Source of the DNA: Phytoseiulus persimilis | Taxonomy: Eukaryota > Arthropoda > Arachnida > Mesostigmata > Phytoseiidae | Direction: 5' to 3' | Assembly (NCBI GenBank): GCA_037576195.1 | Contig: CM075103.1 | Coordinates: forward strand, 17,918,001 to 17,982,000 | DNA: 64,000 nt | Shown here: in pieces, positions 20,510 to 34,300 of the stretch | How positions within the stretch are numbered: the stretch's first letter is position 1 | How the letters are laid out: each line of letters starts with the position of its first letter | Program-made: the position numbers and the translations under genes | Notes under the pieces: model-generated | The model's database searches: none | Told to the model about the DNA's origin: nothing | The model's input: the letters and a program-made list of their open reading frames with translations, nothing else

Positions 20510-23500
20510 GTCTCCCGTGGCCGGATTCGTCCGAAAAACTCCGGCGAGTCCCGTTCGTGGCAACTAAGGTTTGGGGCCGATGCAGGAATTGGTTGATTTG
20601 TCTCCTATAGTCAGGCTCTAGTCACACCTGTCCAAGGACGCGCCCATTGAAACTTTCGGACGAAGTAATCGCCTTCAGAGCCTACGGTAGACCACGAGCA
20701 GTTCTCAGCGACAGCCTCGAGTGTTTGGATGCAAATTTCTTGTACGTCTTCCACTCCTGTATACTTATCGAGGCCCGGGCCCAATAAATTACCATCGACA
20801 ACAAGCAAGACAGCAGGAGAAACAAAAACCTCGGATGCCGGAGCGCGACGAAATCGGTAGCATCGACAGCAGGAGTCGTTGACTTGCCGTCCGATCCGGA
20901 TGACAATTCGATAACAACCATTGTCGAATCGGCCTGCTAACATCGCTCGGAGGTCCGGTACGCACTCAACTAGTTTTCTCTGTTTCTCGCTCGTGCGCCC
21001 GCCCGAAGCGCCAGACGCATTCGCGCGTCTCTCCCACGGTGCTGGCTCTGAGCTCGATGCCGGTTTGTGCCCGAGGCTCAAAGACCGACTGGACATTCCG
21101 TTCTCCGTCTCTGGAGACACCGACTGATAGCGATTGATCACTTGAAGGCTCACAATCAAGTGTGAACAGGGAATTTTCTCTGTGTTTCAACACCACCGCC
21201 GTGTACAAGCGACACCCACTCGAAACATCATGTTATCGAACAGCTTATCGCCAAAGTGACTCGTACTTCGAATGTTCTCATCCCGCCGATCGAGACGGAC
21301 TGATATTTAGCCGTAGTCACAGCCACTCAAGAGCGAAAGCAAACACACTCGATACATGTACTCAAGCCCCCATTCGGGTACGACGCATGTTCACACGCTC
21401 CTAGGTGGGAAACACTTTTGGAGACTACACCGGAAAATCAAAAAAAAATGGACAATGCCTTCCTCGATCGCTCCGAGTCTACCCTAGGACACGCTCCCTC
21501 GCAATATTTACCTCGGGTATCTCTCTCCCCTCAGCCAGTTTTCTCCCGTGGATTTCCACCGTGACACTGCGCACCGTCGTTAATCGGTCCGATGGTCCCA
21601 ATAAGCGGATTGCGTGTGCATTTAAAAGCCCCAACACGAAAGCTCTGTCGTGGGAGCGAGAACTGCGCGATTCCCGGAGCTCATTGGAAATGCGGAAACC
21701 GAGCGACCTATCGGAGAGACCGGTAAGCATTTCGCTGCGTCTATCGTTCAATTTGAGATCTAACCGCCAGGAGAGGCGAACTCACAGACGGACCGACAAA
21801 GAAATGGATACTCCGATACACACGTAGATAAACATCGATTGAGAGAGACATCTCAATGTATCCCTCGTCTTGTTGTTCGACAGATCGTCACTACTTAGCG
21901 CTTATCGTTAATAAAGCCATACAGCACCCTGGGCGTATCTGCACCCGATAAGAACGCGGCTCGTCCTTCGTCCGCAGATGAATCGCCGACTCTTGTCTCT
22001 TTATCAAGCTCTCGTGCTTCAGATTCCCCGGCGCTTTCGAGGAGTCCCATCGCTCTTCTTCCATCTTCGTCGTCACTTTTGACCATGTTCGCTGGGTGTT
22101 CGATGGCGGAACTAGGCGAAGTCGGTAGGCTACCCTGTTGCGCTGCCGGGTCGGATGCGGATCCCAGTCACTTGGATTCCGGTTCCTCGCCAGTCGACAG
22201 AGAGCTGAAAATAGCGATAATCAATCGACGCTGTCCTCCATGCACAGGACTGTGAATCGATACATTTTCCGCTGGTTTCTTATCGGCAACGATTTCGGAT
22301 GGCCGGCGGTGACTTCAACAGTTTTCGTCGAGTCAAGCGTCTGTTCCTACCTCGTTCCGACGGCCGATACGAAGGCGAATACGGATCGACACAGAGTGGC
22401 AACGCGTTCGGTCCGATTGGCTTGAGGGAAAAGCAACTCGATTCGGACGAACGAGGAGTAGTCACGGCGGTGGTAATTCTCGACGATCTGACAGAAACCG
22501 AGACATGATTTACAGAGAGCGTTGGGCGGATCTCGGCGAAACGACCGAAATTTCCAGAAGTGACTGCGATGGTGAAAATCATTCCTCCGTCCAAGAACGC
22601 TTTCCGAATCTCGGGGAGAGGAGATGTTCGAGCCCAGTATCGTATGCATCAGCCAGGAGATTCGCAACGGACTCGGAGAACCATTGATTCCATCACAGAA
22701 GAACATCGAAGGCTCTCTCCGTTGACTACTTCTAGGAGATCAAAAGTACTCTGAGAAGGGGTCCCATCTTTTTGTCCACCAACCTCGGTGAAAAATTCCT
22801 TCAAGCTTCGATTTCGCGAAGTTCGTTGCAGCGAAATCCTCCGTACCAAAAACTGAGACCAATGAATGACGGAGCAAGACCACCCGTGGATCTCTTGCGA
22901 GTCGGATCCCCTCCAAGCGATGGTGGTGATCCGAGCCATCCGATTGCCCGAGTTTGTATGGAAGCACGAGAGTTGTGCAAACTTCAGCTTTCCTGAATCC
23001 AGCTTTCCTCCCATAATCACCGAGCTGGTTACCAACGAGCGTTGAGATGCGTGCAAGTTTCTCAACCGCCCGAATTCCAGGAAGATCTTTCCCCGATTAA
23101 GGTCCCGACACGATCGTTTCTGGAGCCAGCACTGATCCGATTGGTCTTCCCGACGAGCTCCCCGCCTGATATTTCCTCCTTATCGACAAGCTCTTTCTTT
23201 CATTTCTGTTTTCCGTTGCTGCCAGAGAATTCGATACCCGCATCGTTTCTAGTAGGCCAATACGATGTTCGATGGGGAACGATCGTTCCGATAAGTTTCC
23301 CTGGTTTAGACAATGAATGATGAACACTTCTCGGCATGCTTCCTAGCTCGTCGAGGTGATCTATTTTAATCGCTCGCTAGCGATAATCGCTTCGGACGCA
23401 TTGTTGAATGTTGACAAGGCTCGTATGAATCGATCGAGCCCACAGCGGCAATCCCACGAACCGTTCAGAAACATTCCAGTCGCGCGAACCGTTTCCAGAG

Positions 23501-24990
23501 CTATATACGTTGCGGTTCGTGATAAAGCTGTGTACCCTTTTGTTACGATGACGGTTCATGTTCTGCACGCTGGAGTTTGGAAACGATGAACTCGCAGGCT
23601 CTCCGAGACCCTGGTGCGAGCTCGACCATCAAGACCTTCAATATCAGGATCCCTGCGGCATCCTCCGGAATTCCACGCGACGTAAACCCCGGAAAGGTGC
23701 TCCGAAGGTGACAAGCTCAGAGCTGGAATATTATCAGCGGAGCATTCAAGATTGCGGAGGCTCGTAACCCCTGGAGAAGAACGGACCAGAACACTTCATT
23801 GAAGCAAATCAGCCGCTGTGATCCAATCGCAACATGGCGTTACCAGACCATCGGTCGGTAACGAATCTTTGAAAACTGGTTCTAACTACTAGCGGGTAAA
23901 ACAGGGTCATTGGAATGATTTTTCCCCTCGCTCCCGGCGCGTGCCTGTCGCTTGTTCACCGTGATTTACCGTTTTTCAGAAAGCAGTGTGCGCATTCCAT
24001 TGCAGGACTTCCTAGAGTCAAAACCATCAAGTGAAGTTCGGTCGCCCTGATTGAATCACAGATAGCCGGTGTGTCCCGAGTCCGAGGGCGAACCTGAAGC
24101 TCACTCACGCGAACCACTTTTTGGCCACAATCAAGCATGACCTACGCAGGGAAAAGTGGTCTGAACCGATGGCAGCGAGATCTCAAATCTGCATGAGGGT
24201 AACAACAAAATAATTTTTACGCGTTGTTCTCGGGAAACAAACCGACCTTGAGGAGAATCTGCGGGGAGCACCCCCTGGTATTCCGAGTCGATACTGGCGA
24301 AGAGCTCCTCAGGGCCCCGATGATTCGCGAGTCTCGATAATTCTCCATTCGCGACTATTTTCCAGAATTTCAGTCAATTCGACCATAGGCCCCATTCGAA
24401 AAAAATCGATGATTCGTGAACTCCACAAATTTTGCTATTCGCAGAATTCCTCAGAATATGACTGTCTGAGAACGCGGATGATCAGGACTCTACTATCTAT
24501 AAGGGCACCTCGAAAAACCTTGACCCCTTTTATTGCTGCCGCCAAAAAACCTCATATTTGCACTTCCCTTCTCCCCCTGAGTCTACAACCTCCAGAACTA
24601 AACTGGCGATCCTATCTGGGAAAAACCTTCATGATGAGTACTGGCAGGTCAAAACCCGACTCCGGGTCGTTCTGAGGAGAGCGCATTTAACTCTGCGAAC
24701 TGCGCCGGATTTCTTTCGTCGACGGTCATTATTTGGCTGAAGTTTCTCTCCCCATCTGACCAGGCACCAATAACTGTCGAAAGCCAAAGGATTCTCCGAG
24801 TTACTCTCGTTGGCTTTGAGCGAAGTCGAATCGATCGGACACCGCGCGGGTCCGTCTTTGCCGCTGTCGTATACGTCGTTGGAGAAGTCGCTGCTGTCGA
24901 AGTTGCCGCCGCGACGGCCGGTCCTTAAATGTAACGACGGCTTGGAGAAGTGAGCCGGATTCTCGCTCCAAGTTTATCCGACTTTTTTTC
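20510..24990. other. Non-coding or unassigned DNA
   Basis: Only short open frames on both strands. The longest, 182 codons on the minus strand at 20611-21159, has no ATG at its 5' limit and no recognisable domain. No RNA gene or mobile element was identified. Confidence 0.5.
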
Positions 24991-25000
24991 TTTCTCCTGG

Positions 25001-25040
25001 GTATTTAAGAACATCACAGTGGGGCCTCCGGCACTGAGAC
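25001..25040 (+). promoter_or_regulatory. Possible TATA-type core promoter
   Basis: GTATTTAAGA at 25001-25010 resembles a TATA box. About 30 bases downstream, near 25030-25036, is a pyrimidine-poor GGCACTGAG where an initiator could lie. CpG-rich sequence flanks it on both sides. No downstream gene was identified, so this stays a guess. Confidence 0.2.
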
Positions 25041-25115
25041 GGCCGCCTGACCGACCGACGGGCTAACCGTCTGATACCATAAGACACTCACTGAAGGACA
25101 TCCACCTCGTCCAAC

Positions 25116-25178
25116 GGCGGCGGCGGCAGCAGCGGTGGCGGCGGCGGCAGCAGCGGTGGCGGCGGCGGCAGCAGCAGT
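25116..25178. repeat. GC-rich 21-bp minisatellite, three units
   Basis: Three tandem units of ggcggcggcggcagcagcgg+t, the last with one change. In one + frame they encode Gly4-Ser2-Gly repeats, in another poly-Ala with Val, and on the minus strand Arg/Cys-rich peptides. No ATG opens the Gly/Ser frame upstream, so coding is not shown. It lies about 100 bases below the TATA-like element and could be a 5' UTR. Confidence 0.8.
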
Positions 25179-25199
25179 AGCGAGCAGATTTCTCCGTTC

Positions 25200-28100
25200 G
25201 CTTTATGAAGCTGAAGCTCTCTTTTACACTCGTCGTTAATCGCCGTTGATGCAATTAAATATTGAGCTAAGTTTACGGCATGTCGAAAGCAACACCGACC
25301 GACGACAACAATGACAACGGCTTAGCCAGCGGTGCAGCAGCCTCAGGACCTACCAGAAACCTCGGCGGAAATATCCGACCGGAGCGGAAGCGGTGGATTG
25401 ATTCCAATGATGCAGACGAAACATCCCACCTCTAATTCGAAAGTCACGGGTTAAGAGAGGGAGATCGCACTCAAGACACCTCCTCTTGGCGCGTTCCCCG
25501 GTGGAAACGGGGAGTTCAGAAGATTTTCTGAGCCGTATTCAACTCTCATATTCCGCAATCGCACCCTCGTGGCGAATCAGCATTCGAAAGTAAAGCGAGC
25601 GCTGTTCTGAAGTCCAGCTGCTCCACAACTGCTGACTCGCGGTACTCGGCGAGAGAGCCATTGACTGACTGGCTCGCTCTTCAGCTCGGATTTCAGGGAC
25701 AAACATCTGCGCGGGATCGACGTCGAATGTAGTCTCGGCTGCAGGCCTAGTGGTCGCCGGCGTAGTTGATGTCGTAGCTCAGGCTCACGCCAGTCTCGAG
25801 ACCAAGCTGTATATGCTAATCACCGGAGCCGGGTGTTTTTTTAGGTGTACGACTACGGTTCTTGTGCGTTATGGAAATGCTGTTCCTACTATGACTCCCG
25901 TTTAACTCTTGTTCCTCGATCGTTTTTAGCCATGTTCCGCTCCGCCCCGGCAGCGAATGTCACCCTGCGAATCGCTGTACCTGGTCAAATGAGTACTTGG
26001 ACCACCTGTCTCCCTGGAGGAGTCCTTGACAAGTCCAAGTTTCAGTTAGCCGTGGCCCATCAGCTCAAACACCTTCACCATTTGGAGACGTTCAGTCTCG
26101 AATCCCGCGTGGCAGGCTTCTCCAGTCGTCGTCTGGCGTATATGATCCACCGGTCAGGTCTCCGAAAGAAACAGATAACGGTTCTCAGTCTCTTCCAGGG
26201 TGAGACAGATGCACGTGCCGGGTAGGTGAACCCACCACTGCCACCAGAGTTCGATCGACCCCCTTCGCTCCATGATAGGTGCAGCCGATTGGAGAACCGA
26301 GGGAAGGGGGAGCGTCGCGACGGTTGAGGATTCACCGAGGAAATTGTTACGAGAAAACCTCGAGAATTCCGCGTGCGAATTCATCGTCTTGGATTTTCGG
26401 GAGATTTACCCGATGAATGTTCAGATCGGTCTCCAGAACGCGATTTTCGAAATGGCACACGGGAGGAACTATTCTCCCAACGATTTCGGATAGAAATAAT
26501 ATGAAATCGAGAGAACAAAAATCGAGTCTTAAAAGTGTGTGGTCCAAATATAGCGGTGCGTACAATGGCTTACAGAACACATACATCACTAATTCTGTGC
26601 GATGCGAGTGACGCCCTTCTGACAATGTCGAAGCCATTGAAGCCAGCAGCGAGAGGCACGGGCGTATCCGAACACACGCTTGCTGGTTGGCGTGCTCGTG
26701 GAGACGCACTGGCTTCGACTCGACACAAAAAGCCATGCAACATGGTGGTAAGCATCTTTTCGAGCACATTGTTACACATTGTTGACAAAATTTGCTTTAC
26801 ATCGCTGCTTGCCTCGTGGATTCCCTCGTCTCCGCCCTCGGTCCGTACGTCGCCCGCTTCGCGTCATCACCGTCTACGGCGTCGTTCACGTAGTTGTCAT
26901 GAGTTTCTGTACGGAACGGGCGTTTTCTATGACGTGGGATGCGATGAGCGCGAGGAGGCGCCGTAATATCGTGTGACACCTGCTGCTGCTGTAGCCAACA
27001 GCCACCTCTTCGATCAACAAACACTGCTCGCTGCCCACTGCGTGCCCCGTCTGATTTGCCCCGTCGATTCGTCCGCTCGCTCGGCTGCCTGGTTGGCCAT
27101 CGAGGCGAACCCTGTGGGAAATGTAAAGATCTAAGCGAGGTTCTCAATGACGTTCCGAACTTGATTCAGTTCAAGAGTCATCAGCGTTGTTGAGATTTCC
27201 TCGTCATCAGCATCGGCAACATCTTCAACTTCTTCACTATCATCAAGATCTCCGTCTTCATCACAGTCGTCAGAACAGAGAATGAAGGAATCAAAGGAGC
27301 GAGCGTTTGTCGCTTTGGGAGTGCTCGGCACCTCCTCTCAGCCGTGGCAAACTTGAGAATCACGGCATGCGAACTTGAGAATCAAATTTCAAAAGTTGTG
27401 GGGAGGGTGGTTCCATCCACCTGAATCCGCCCTGAGGGTGCCAGGCCACGAACGCCAAGCTCAACGAGAATCAAGACTCTTCAGGATCTTCATTTGTACC
27501 AATTTGACATGGAGGTTTGCATGGGCAGACCCACTTACCCGCATCACATTCTCAGGAATTAATCTTCGAGTATTCCGAGTCTCCTGCTATGCGTCAGATG
27601 CTTCGGCGTCTAGTCAACGACTGCATTCGACCGGTGTCTGACCGGAAAATCGGGTCTCGGATCGGAAAATAATTTCCGAGTCGAAGATTAATTCTCGAAT
27701 TTCCGAGGTTCGAAAATCGATGTCCACCTGTAACCCTAGAAATAATTCAGCCCCGAAGCCGGTCGGGCCCTCTGTGCGGATCCGGAGGGCGGGTCTAAGA
27801 AACAAGAAGAAATTCGTATCACCACATCACGTGGGAGTAGGGATCCATCCTGAAACATTGGAGTTCGATGAGGTCCTGGATGCCCGTGATGATGGAGCAA
27901 CGGTCGAGTTCGAAGAACCGCGTGCCGCCCTCTCTGGAATGAGAACGAGACTCGGAGAGCCCGTGTATCGATGCTTTAGTCGAGCTGTCAAGACGGACAG
28001 CTAACGACTCCACTTCCGTGGATTCTCGGGCCCTCCGTCCTCTCCCTCTCATCTCCCTCTATATCTCGCGACATATTGCTTCGAATCGTTCCGAATTTGA

Positions 28101-31100
28101 TGACTCCATTCAAGAGAGAGGAAACCGCCTGCATGACCGTGAACAAAGCCGAGCGATGAAGTCGTAGGTGCTGGAAACGGAGAAGGCATCGCAGAAGCGA
28201 GACGACGAGCGGAAAATCTTTCAAGTTGTCGCTGCCACCCACTTAGCAAGTTCAGCATCGCCCGCCGCTCCGATTGACTGTCTGGCCACTGACGCCGCCC
28301 GCCACCCCGCTCGATGCCGCTATAAAGTTGTTTCGTTGTTGTTCGACGTTTTCTGTCGAAGTTTATGAGGGCAGCCGACAAGCGGTGGCACAGAACCGAG
28401 TGGAGGACGAACAAAAAGAAGATGCACAAGTAGAAATTGCCGCGACATCGCCCGGGCTCGACGCAGCAGCATACGTACACGCACGGCAGACTAGAGTCGT
28501 CGGGTGAAGACGAAGAGCAGATTGCCGGAGACAGAAAGCCGAATAATTCTTCAGTTTGTTTCCATCTTCAGTCTTCGCCGCAGCTTTGGCGTCGCGTCGT
28601 TTCACGAGCGGATTTACATTTTACGCACGGTGCGGTTCATCTTGTGCTCATTCTGTTTTTGCCTTTCCTTCCCGAGCTGCTCACGTGACATTTTCGGATC
28701 GCCTGTGCTAGTCGTCAGGCCTTGGTGATAGACGTGGGGATTTCGCTCCGAAGTATAGGGGAAGAACGCTCGAGCCTCGTCTTCCTCGCTTTCGACTGCG
28801 TTATTTCTCTCCCTGTCGAGGAGCATATTGAGGAGGTATGAACTCTGATTTCGTCTGCGGCGGACAGTCTTTCGCATCACGAATGTCAAGGTCGTATCGA
28901 ATGTTTGAAGTCCACATGTTAGCCGAACTGAAACCGCCGTCACGTCACTAGTGCGAAAGCTCGCATTTCTTTCGGGATTCGCCGCGTTCGGAATTCTCCG
29001 ACCTGCTAGGCCAGGAATTCACTCTCCCTCCATCCCGTGAGAATTTGACAGTTCTGGAAGTGAGGGTCCTCAGCCCGGCCCCTGATGCAGAGATCACGGG
29101 GTGGGGTCCTGAACTAGGCCTTTCATGGTGAGTGGTCGGAACAAGAGCGATCCCGCTCTCAGCAGGGCGGAATCTTCGGAGGCCGCTTGAACCCACAGCG
29201 ATTGACCGGTCGTCCGAGGAAGCGTATGACAGAATCGCGGTATGCCGATCCATGCACGAGTCGGTACGTCTTGGTTGTCCGCTGTCTTCGGCGGTGACCT
29301 CATCGACCTCCGTTGTTCGGTTCCGCGAAAGCAGCGGTCTTGATCGAGTGTGTTACCGGGAGACAACGCCCACTCCGGAGGCCTTCTTTATTGGTTGCTT
29401 TGCAAGCATCTGTCTGGCGGTGTCCGAAATTCTTTCAATAAACGGAATCCTGTTTCACATCATTATTACCCAACAAGGGTAAATGGGAGCAAACGATATC
29501 GGCATTTAATTATAGTATTAAACAACCACATCAACAATATTTCCGAGCATCATAGGACGGCTAATTGAATATCAACAGCCGGTGGCTTCATATTAATCGC
29601 CGCGAACCACCGCGTCTACGCAGCCAGCACATGAGTTCCAGCAGAGCATTCCGAAAAAACATCGATTTTTCGTCGCCGGGTTTTCCGAAATATTCCGAAA
29701 CATTTACGACTGCGGCACTTTTTCTCAAACCACGATTCCGAGCTCCTCATCGAAGTTTAGTCCGACGACAGAAATCCCAATCTTGGATCGAGTATGGAAT
29801 ATGGGCTTTCCCCCGTGGGAACCCATTCAGTATTTACTCCCAAAAATGAAAGCGGGTCTTCCCTGAAGGAGAATCTCTATCTCCCTCCCGGCCTCACTGA
29901 GAAGGGAAGGAGTTTTCTCCGAGCCATCGCCTCGAGGGTCGAGACGACAGGTTCTCAACTCAAGTGCGATACAAGTGTTTTCTCTCTCTTCTCTTACTTC
30001 CATCTCCTTCTCTCTCTATTCGCGCTTTTTACGGGGGAAAAAGCTCACAGAATATGCTCAAGACGTTGGGGGATTTCAGAAGCGGCGGCGGTGGCAGCAG
30101 CCCACGTTGCAGAAGCTGCTCAAGGTGGCACTGTGATTAACAATTGCGCTCTACGGAACCGCGCGTCTACCGTCGAATGCACGGAAGACGCCGCTCCTTC
30201 AGCTCACGATCATGCAGGTGCTCGGGTCCCGCATCGAGCATAATTACGAGCGTTCGTACGAGCTTAAGCTTTGACAACTCTAATTGGGTCTGTCAAAATG
30301 GCGTCGACAGTACGAAGACGGCAAGAACAACAACAACAACAACAACATTGACGACGACTAAGTAGAACCAGCGCAGACGACAACAACAACAACGTTTACG
30401 CCGAGTGAGTAAGTAGGACGTACAGGAGTTTCTCCAGATACCCGAGTCGCAGGGTTCGTCCGTTCGTACCCTACCACCTTTGGGGGCTTCGAGCACCTCG
30501 AGGGTCCAAACTCCTGGATATCCGAGTATTCTCTCCGGGAATTCATTCCGAGAATATCATTTCCACAACACATGCACCCGGTGTTGTCAGTGATTCGTCA
30601 TCAGCGATTGGTTCGCAGTCGGTGCGCACAACCGACACCGTGGCATTAGTCCTGTCACGTACGTCGTGCGGAGCGGTAGTGCCTGAGGAACGGTCGGGGA
30701 AAGGAAGAAAAGGAGCCGTCAGTAGATGATGAACAGGCGTTAACTGTAGTAGATGTCACGGAAGACACGGTAACCGCCATTCAGCTCGTCTGAATGACTA
30801 ACTGACTGACTGCTTGAGTAAGAGGGTGACTCGGCGGGAAAGCAACGGACGAGGTAGCGAAGAAGATAAAATAGGAAGAATCGATCGAGCGCGCGATTCT
30901 CGAGGGAATGGATCGCAGCGGCCTCGATCGATCGCTTTCTCTGTCGGTCGGTCGCTCGGTCGGTCGTCTGAAACGTTCAGTTTGTCGGTTCGAGTCGGAC
31001 TGGTGCGTGCTGTGTCGCGTCGGGAGCTGCATGAGATCGAGGTGCCTCTTCACCGAGACCTCGACCATTTAATGAGCGGTGTTAACTTATGTTGTTTGGT

Positions 31101-31140
31101 ATTCTGCCCTGCTGTGAAGGTTAGCTAACTATGATCCCGT
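25200..31140. other. Unassigned DNA with microsatellites
   Basis: No gene recognised. Short arrays: TGAC type at 25661-25671 and 30795-30812, GGTC type at 30942-30969, AAC repeats at 30326-30346 and about 30380-30393. An inverted repeat of about 14 bases (aattaatcttcga) has arms near 27557 and 27682. A 94-codon frame from the ATG at 27720 is acidic and protein-like but unrecognised. Confidence 0.45.
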
Positions 31141-31142
31141 AG

Positions 31143-31308
31143 GGCGGAAAGGTCGTCTGGCGCAACAAAGGCCGACAGCCTGCCCCGCCCCCGGTGATTT
31201 GGACGCGAGTTTCGACGTCGATTGCCAACGTGGTCAGTCGCCACGATCCCTTTTCGGTCCCCTTTCTCGGGAACTCTGCTTCCAAACGCGAGATTCTCCT
31301 GAAAGGAG
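31143..31308 (+). CDS. Candidate internal exon of an unidentified gene
   Basis: Bounded by an AG at 31141-31142 and a consensus donor GGAG|GTAAGC at 31309. The open frame starts GGKVVWRNKGRQPAPPPVIW and ends KREILLKG with one base over. A second + frame and a minus frame are also open, so coding direction is not settled. No family recognised and no partner exon found. Confidence 0.2.
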
Positions 31309-31309
31309 G

Positions 31310-34300
31310 TAAGCTTGATGAGTCCACGAGACCGTTGGAGGCTCCAACGTCGTCGTTTTCATAGAACATCGATATACTAGTCCTAAACATTGATAAAATT
31401 CGGAAGCCTGGTTGGAGCCCGTTCGGTTTTCGTGGAGAAATCTGGCGGAAATCGCTCTTCTTCGCCAACCGCGAATTCCAGGAGCTCTCCATAAGCGGTC
31501 GATCACCATCTCCCGCTCCTATTCGCGCTGATCACAGATGATTGGTACGCGCTCACAACTTCCAGTCGCGCAACGTTATACGTTTCTAGTCGCGTTGGCA
31601 ATGAGTCAATGATCTCTAATAGCTTCCGATCGGTCTTTGCCGTCGGCTCGTCCCGACTCCTCACGGAGCGCCGTAAAACAACGGCAATCTCAATCAACGA
31701 ACCGACGCCAGACATTCGAAATAGACACCAGCGTGTTTTCTTGCATGACGCAAGGGTGATTCACGACCACGTTAAATCACAGCTCCAAGAATTTGAGGCT
31801 CTGATGAAGCCATAAACTTGTTCTTCTAGTCCAAAGCGCTTCGAGTCAAACATCAACAGAAAAGACGTTCCGTCGGGGCTACACGGCCTGAACTGTACGG
31901 GACAGTTGCATTGGAGCTTTCTTGGAATTCGTCGCTCGTGTACGTTGCTCGGTTTGTCTGCCTGCCGGCCCGTTCGTCTGACTCGCTGCCTCTTCAGATA
32001 CAACGTCTACATCGCCGAATCGTTGCTCGCTCTCCTTCGCTGATGGTGAAGTACTGGTGGTCAATCGAATCGAAACGGTGACGTCGACGAAACCAGAAGG
32101 CAGTTGGACGGAGTCGGCGAACGCGGGGGAACTGAGAGAAAAATGAGGTCTCGACGACGGCAACGGCGGATCGATGCGGGTACCAAGCGGCAACAGCCAG
32201 TGAGCCGACCAAAGGGACGACGACGTACACGCAGTCGGCCGAAGTACCCAACGACGATCCAAACGGGCGTTCAGCCGGAGTCAGTTTGTGTCGAGACGAG
32301 CAGTCGCTCTAATTGGAACTCGGGGGCTGGCGCAGACCTGGAGAGACGAGAGCACCGCGGCATGGCGAAGAGGAGAGGGAGAAAGAAAAATCGCATCCTC
32401 CAGTGAAATTGAGGACACTGCGCAATTTTCCTCCCGGGGCCGGCCCGGCTGGATTGAAATCAACTCCGCATCGAGCCGAGGGAGACGAGGACCCGAGCTC
32501 CGACCGCATCGTCGTGCCTGGTTATCTCGCGTTTCACCCTTTTTTCCGCTCGCGGAAACCGTTTGGGAGCCGACGGATGAAGAGAGTCGAGTTATGATTG
32601 CTCACTTCGGAGCGGCATCCGATCGACACGTGACTCGCTCATCGTCTGGTGGGTCCGTCTATTTGTCGGTCTGTCTCTCGGGCGTCTATCGCTTCAACGC
32701 GCCGGCTGGCCGCTCACGACCGTCCGCTGAAAGCGTTCAGTTCAATTTCATCGTCAGCATGGATCACGTGACCAGGTAGCCGCCATCGCCACCGAAAATT
32801 CACCAGAGGCGTATTTTATTTTTCGTGACGATCAATAATCCTCGTGGGTGTGTGCACCCTTTGGGAGTCTGCTCTGGGCAATCCGTCGCGGAAGGTCGAG
32901 AACGATGGTTCTGCATCGGAACGCTATGAAATCGGGAAACAAGGGGCTGCGACGACCGCTCTCCCGAGGTCAAACCGCCGAGGAACACCGAAAGCGGTGG
33001 ATCAGCCAGACGGGTGGAAGAAACGATTCGGGATGAGCGCATAAGAGAAGGAAGCTATCGGTGAGAATAGAGACAATCGGGGCGTGTCTTCCTCCCCCTT
33101 GTTGTTGTTGTTGCGCCACGACGTGAGTGAGGGCTTCTTCGGCCTTTATCTGTGGAGTAGAAAAACAGCCGAGTTTGTTGCCGGTGAGTTGAACTGTCGT
33201 TATGTCTAAGTGTCGGTGTTTATCTGCGCGTATACATTCGAAAGCGATTTCGTCCGCGGCACAATGTTGTTCTCTGGGTCTTTTATCAAATTTACGAGCC
33301 GGTTCCTCGTTCCCAATTTCTCCTTGTCTCCCCCTCAATCCGACCGAAAGCCCGACGATCCCAGATGAAGTTGTGAGCGTCCGGAATGCTCCAGCCAGTG
33401 AATTTATTTGAGCAGATCCACGTCCATGTGTTCTCGATACGCTGCTGCTTCTCTCGTCGGAAACCGTTATCGTTGTGTCTCTGACGGTCCAGGCTCCCGC
33501 TCCCCGAGGTTTCGGCTCCGTGTTTCAGCTGTTCTGTAGCTTCCAAAATGGAAGACTGAGGCAGAGAGACACATGAATAAAAAAAGAGAGAAGAAATTCT
33601 TTGAACTTCTTATCAACCCGCTCCTTTGTTGGCTGCAGACGATGAGGTCATTTTGATAAAAATCAATTAAATGCGCTTCGGCGGATCTTCAGCGGCTGGA
33701 GACGCGACGTTTATGGCGGTCCGAGCCCGCGTTTCGATTGCAGCACGCCGCAAAGCGTCTACTCCCGATCTCATTTCTCTTCCCTTCAAGACTGTTATCG
33801 GGTCCTCGTGAATCACTGTAGAGCTTGTCATGCCGCACATGCCAACAACGCGACCGACTGGATTTCGACGGAGAAACGTTTCAGTCTACACTGGGGCAAA
33901 CCCTGGGATGGAGTTCATTTCGTGAGTTGGGTTTCTTTGTGGCGATCTGGATCGCCTCGTTGGCGGTTGGCAGAGCAACTTGAGTCATTTCCGTCCGTGG
34001 AGAGCTTGGAATCCATGAGCTTCCTGGTAAGGCGCCAACGGGCTCCTGTCGTCTCGAGTCAACTCTCATCGCGCGAAGCCTTCAGCTCCAGCGAGCAATG
34101 ACAAAACTTCGTCGGGAAGTCTTCTGGTATTCTCGTTGGGAACAAAGAGAGTTGCGACACTGTGATGGCCGCGAACTGACATTGTCCGAATGAGCCGCAC
34201 GAACGCAGGCTCAACTAATGTTGACGCCAGCACACACAAGAGGGCTCCACACAGCAGCCTCTGCGAGCTGCAGCAAGTTTGTCTGGTACTTCCTCCTATG

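Noticed and set aside
20611-21159. 182-codon minus-strand frame next to the LINE
   Set aside because: No ATG at its 5' limit, no domain, and a frame this long is expected about once by chance. It does not carry the RT catalytic core.
23956-24480. Imperfect repeats around gatgattcg
   Set aside because: Matches are short and scattered, with no clear unit or borders; not distinguishable from chance.
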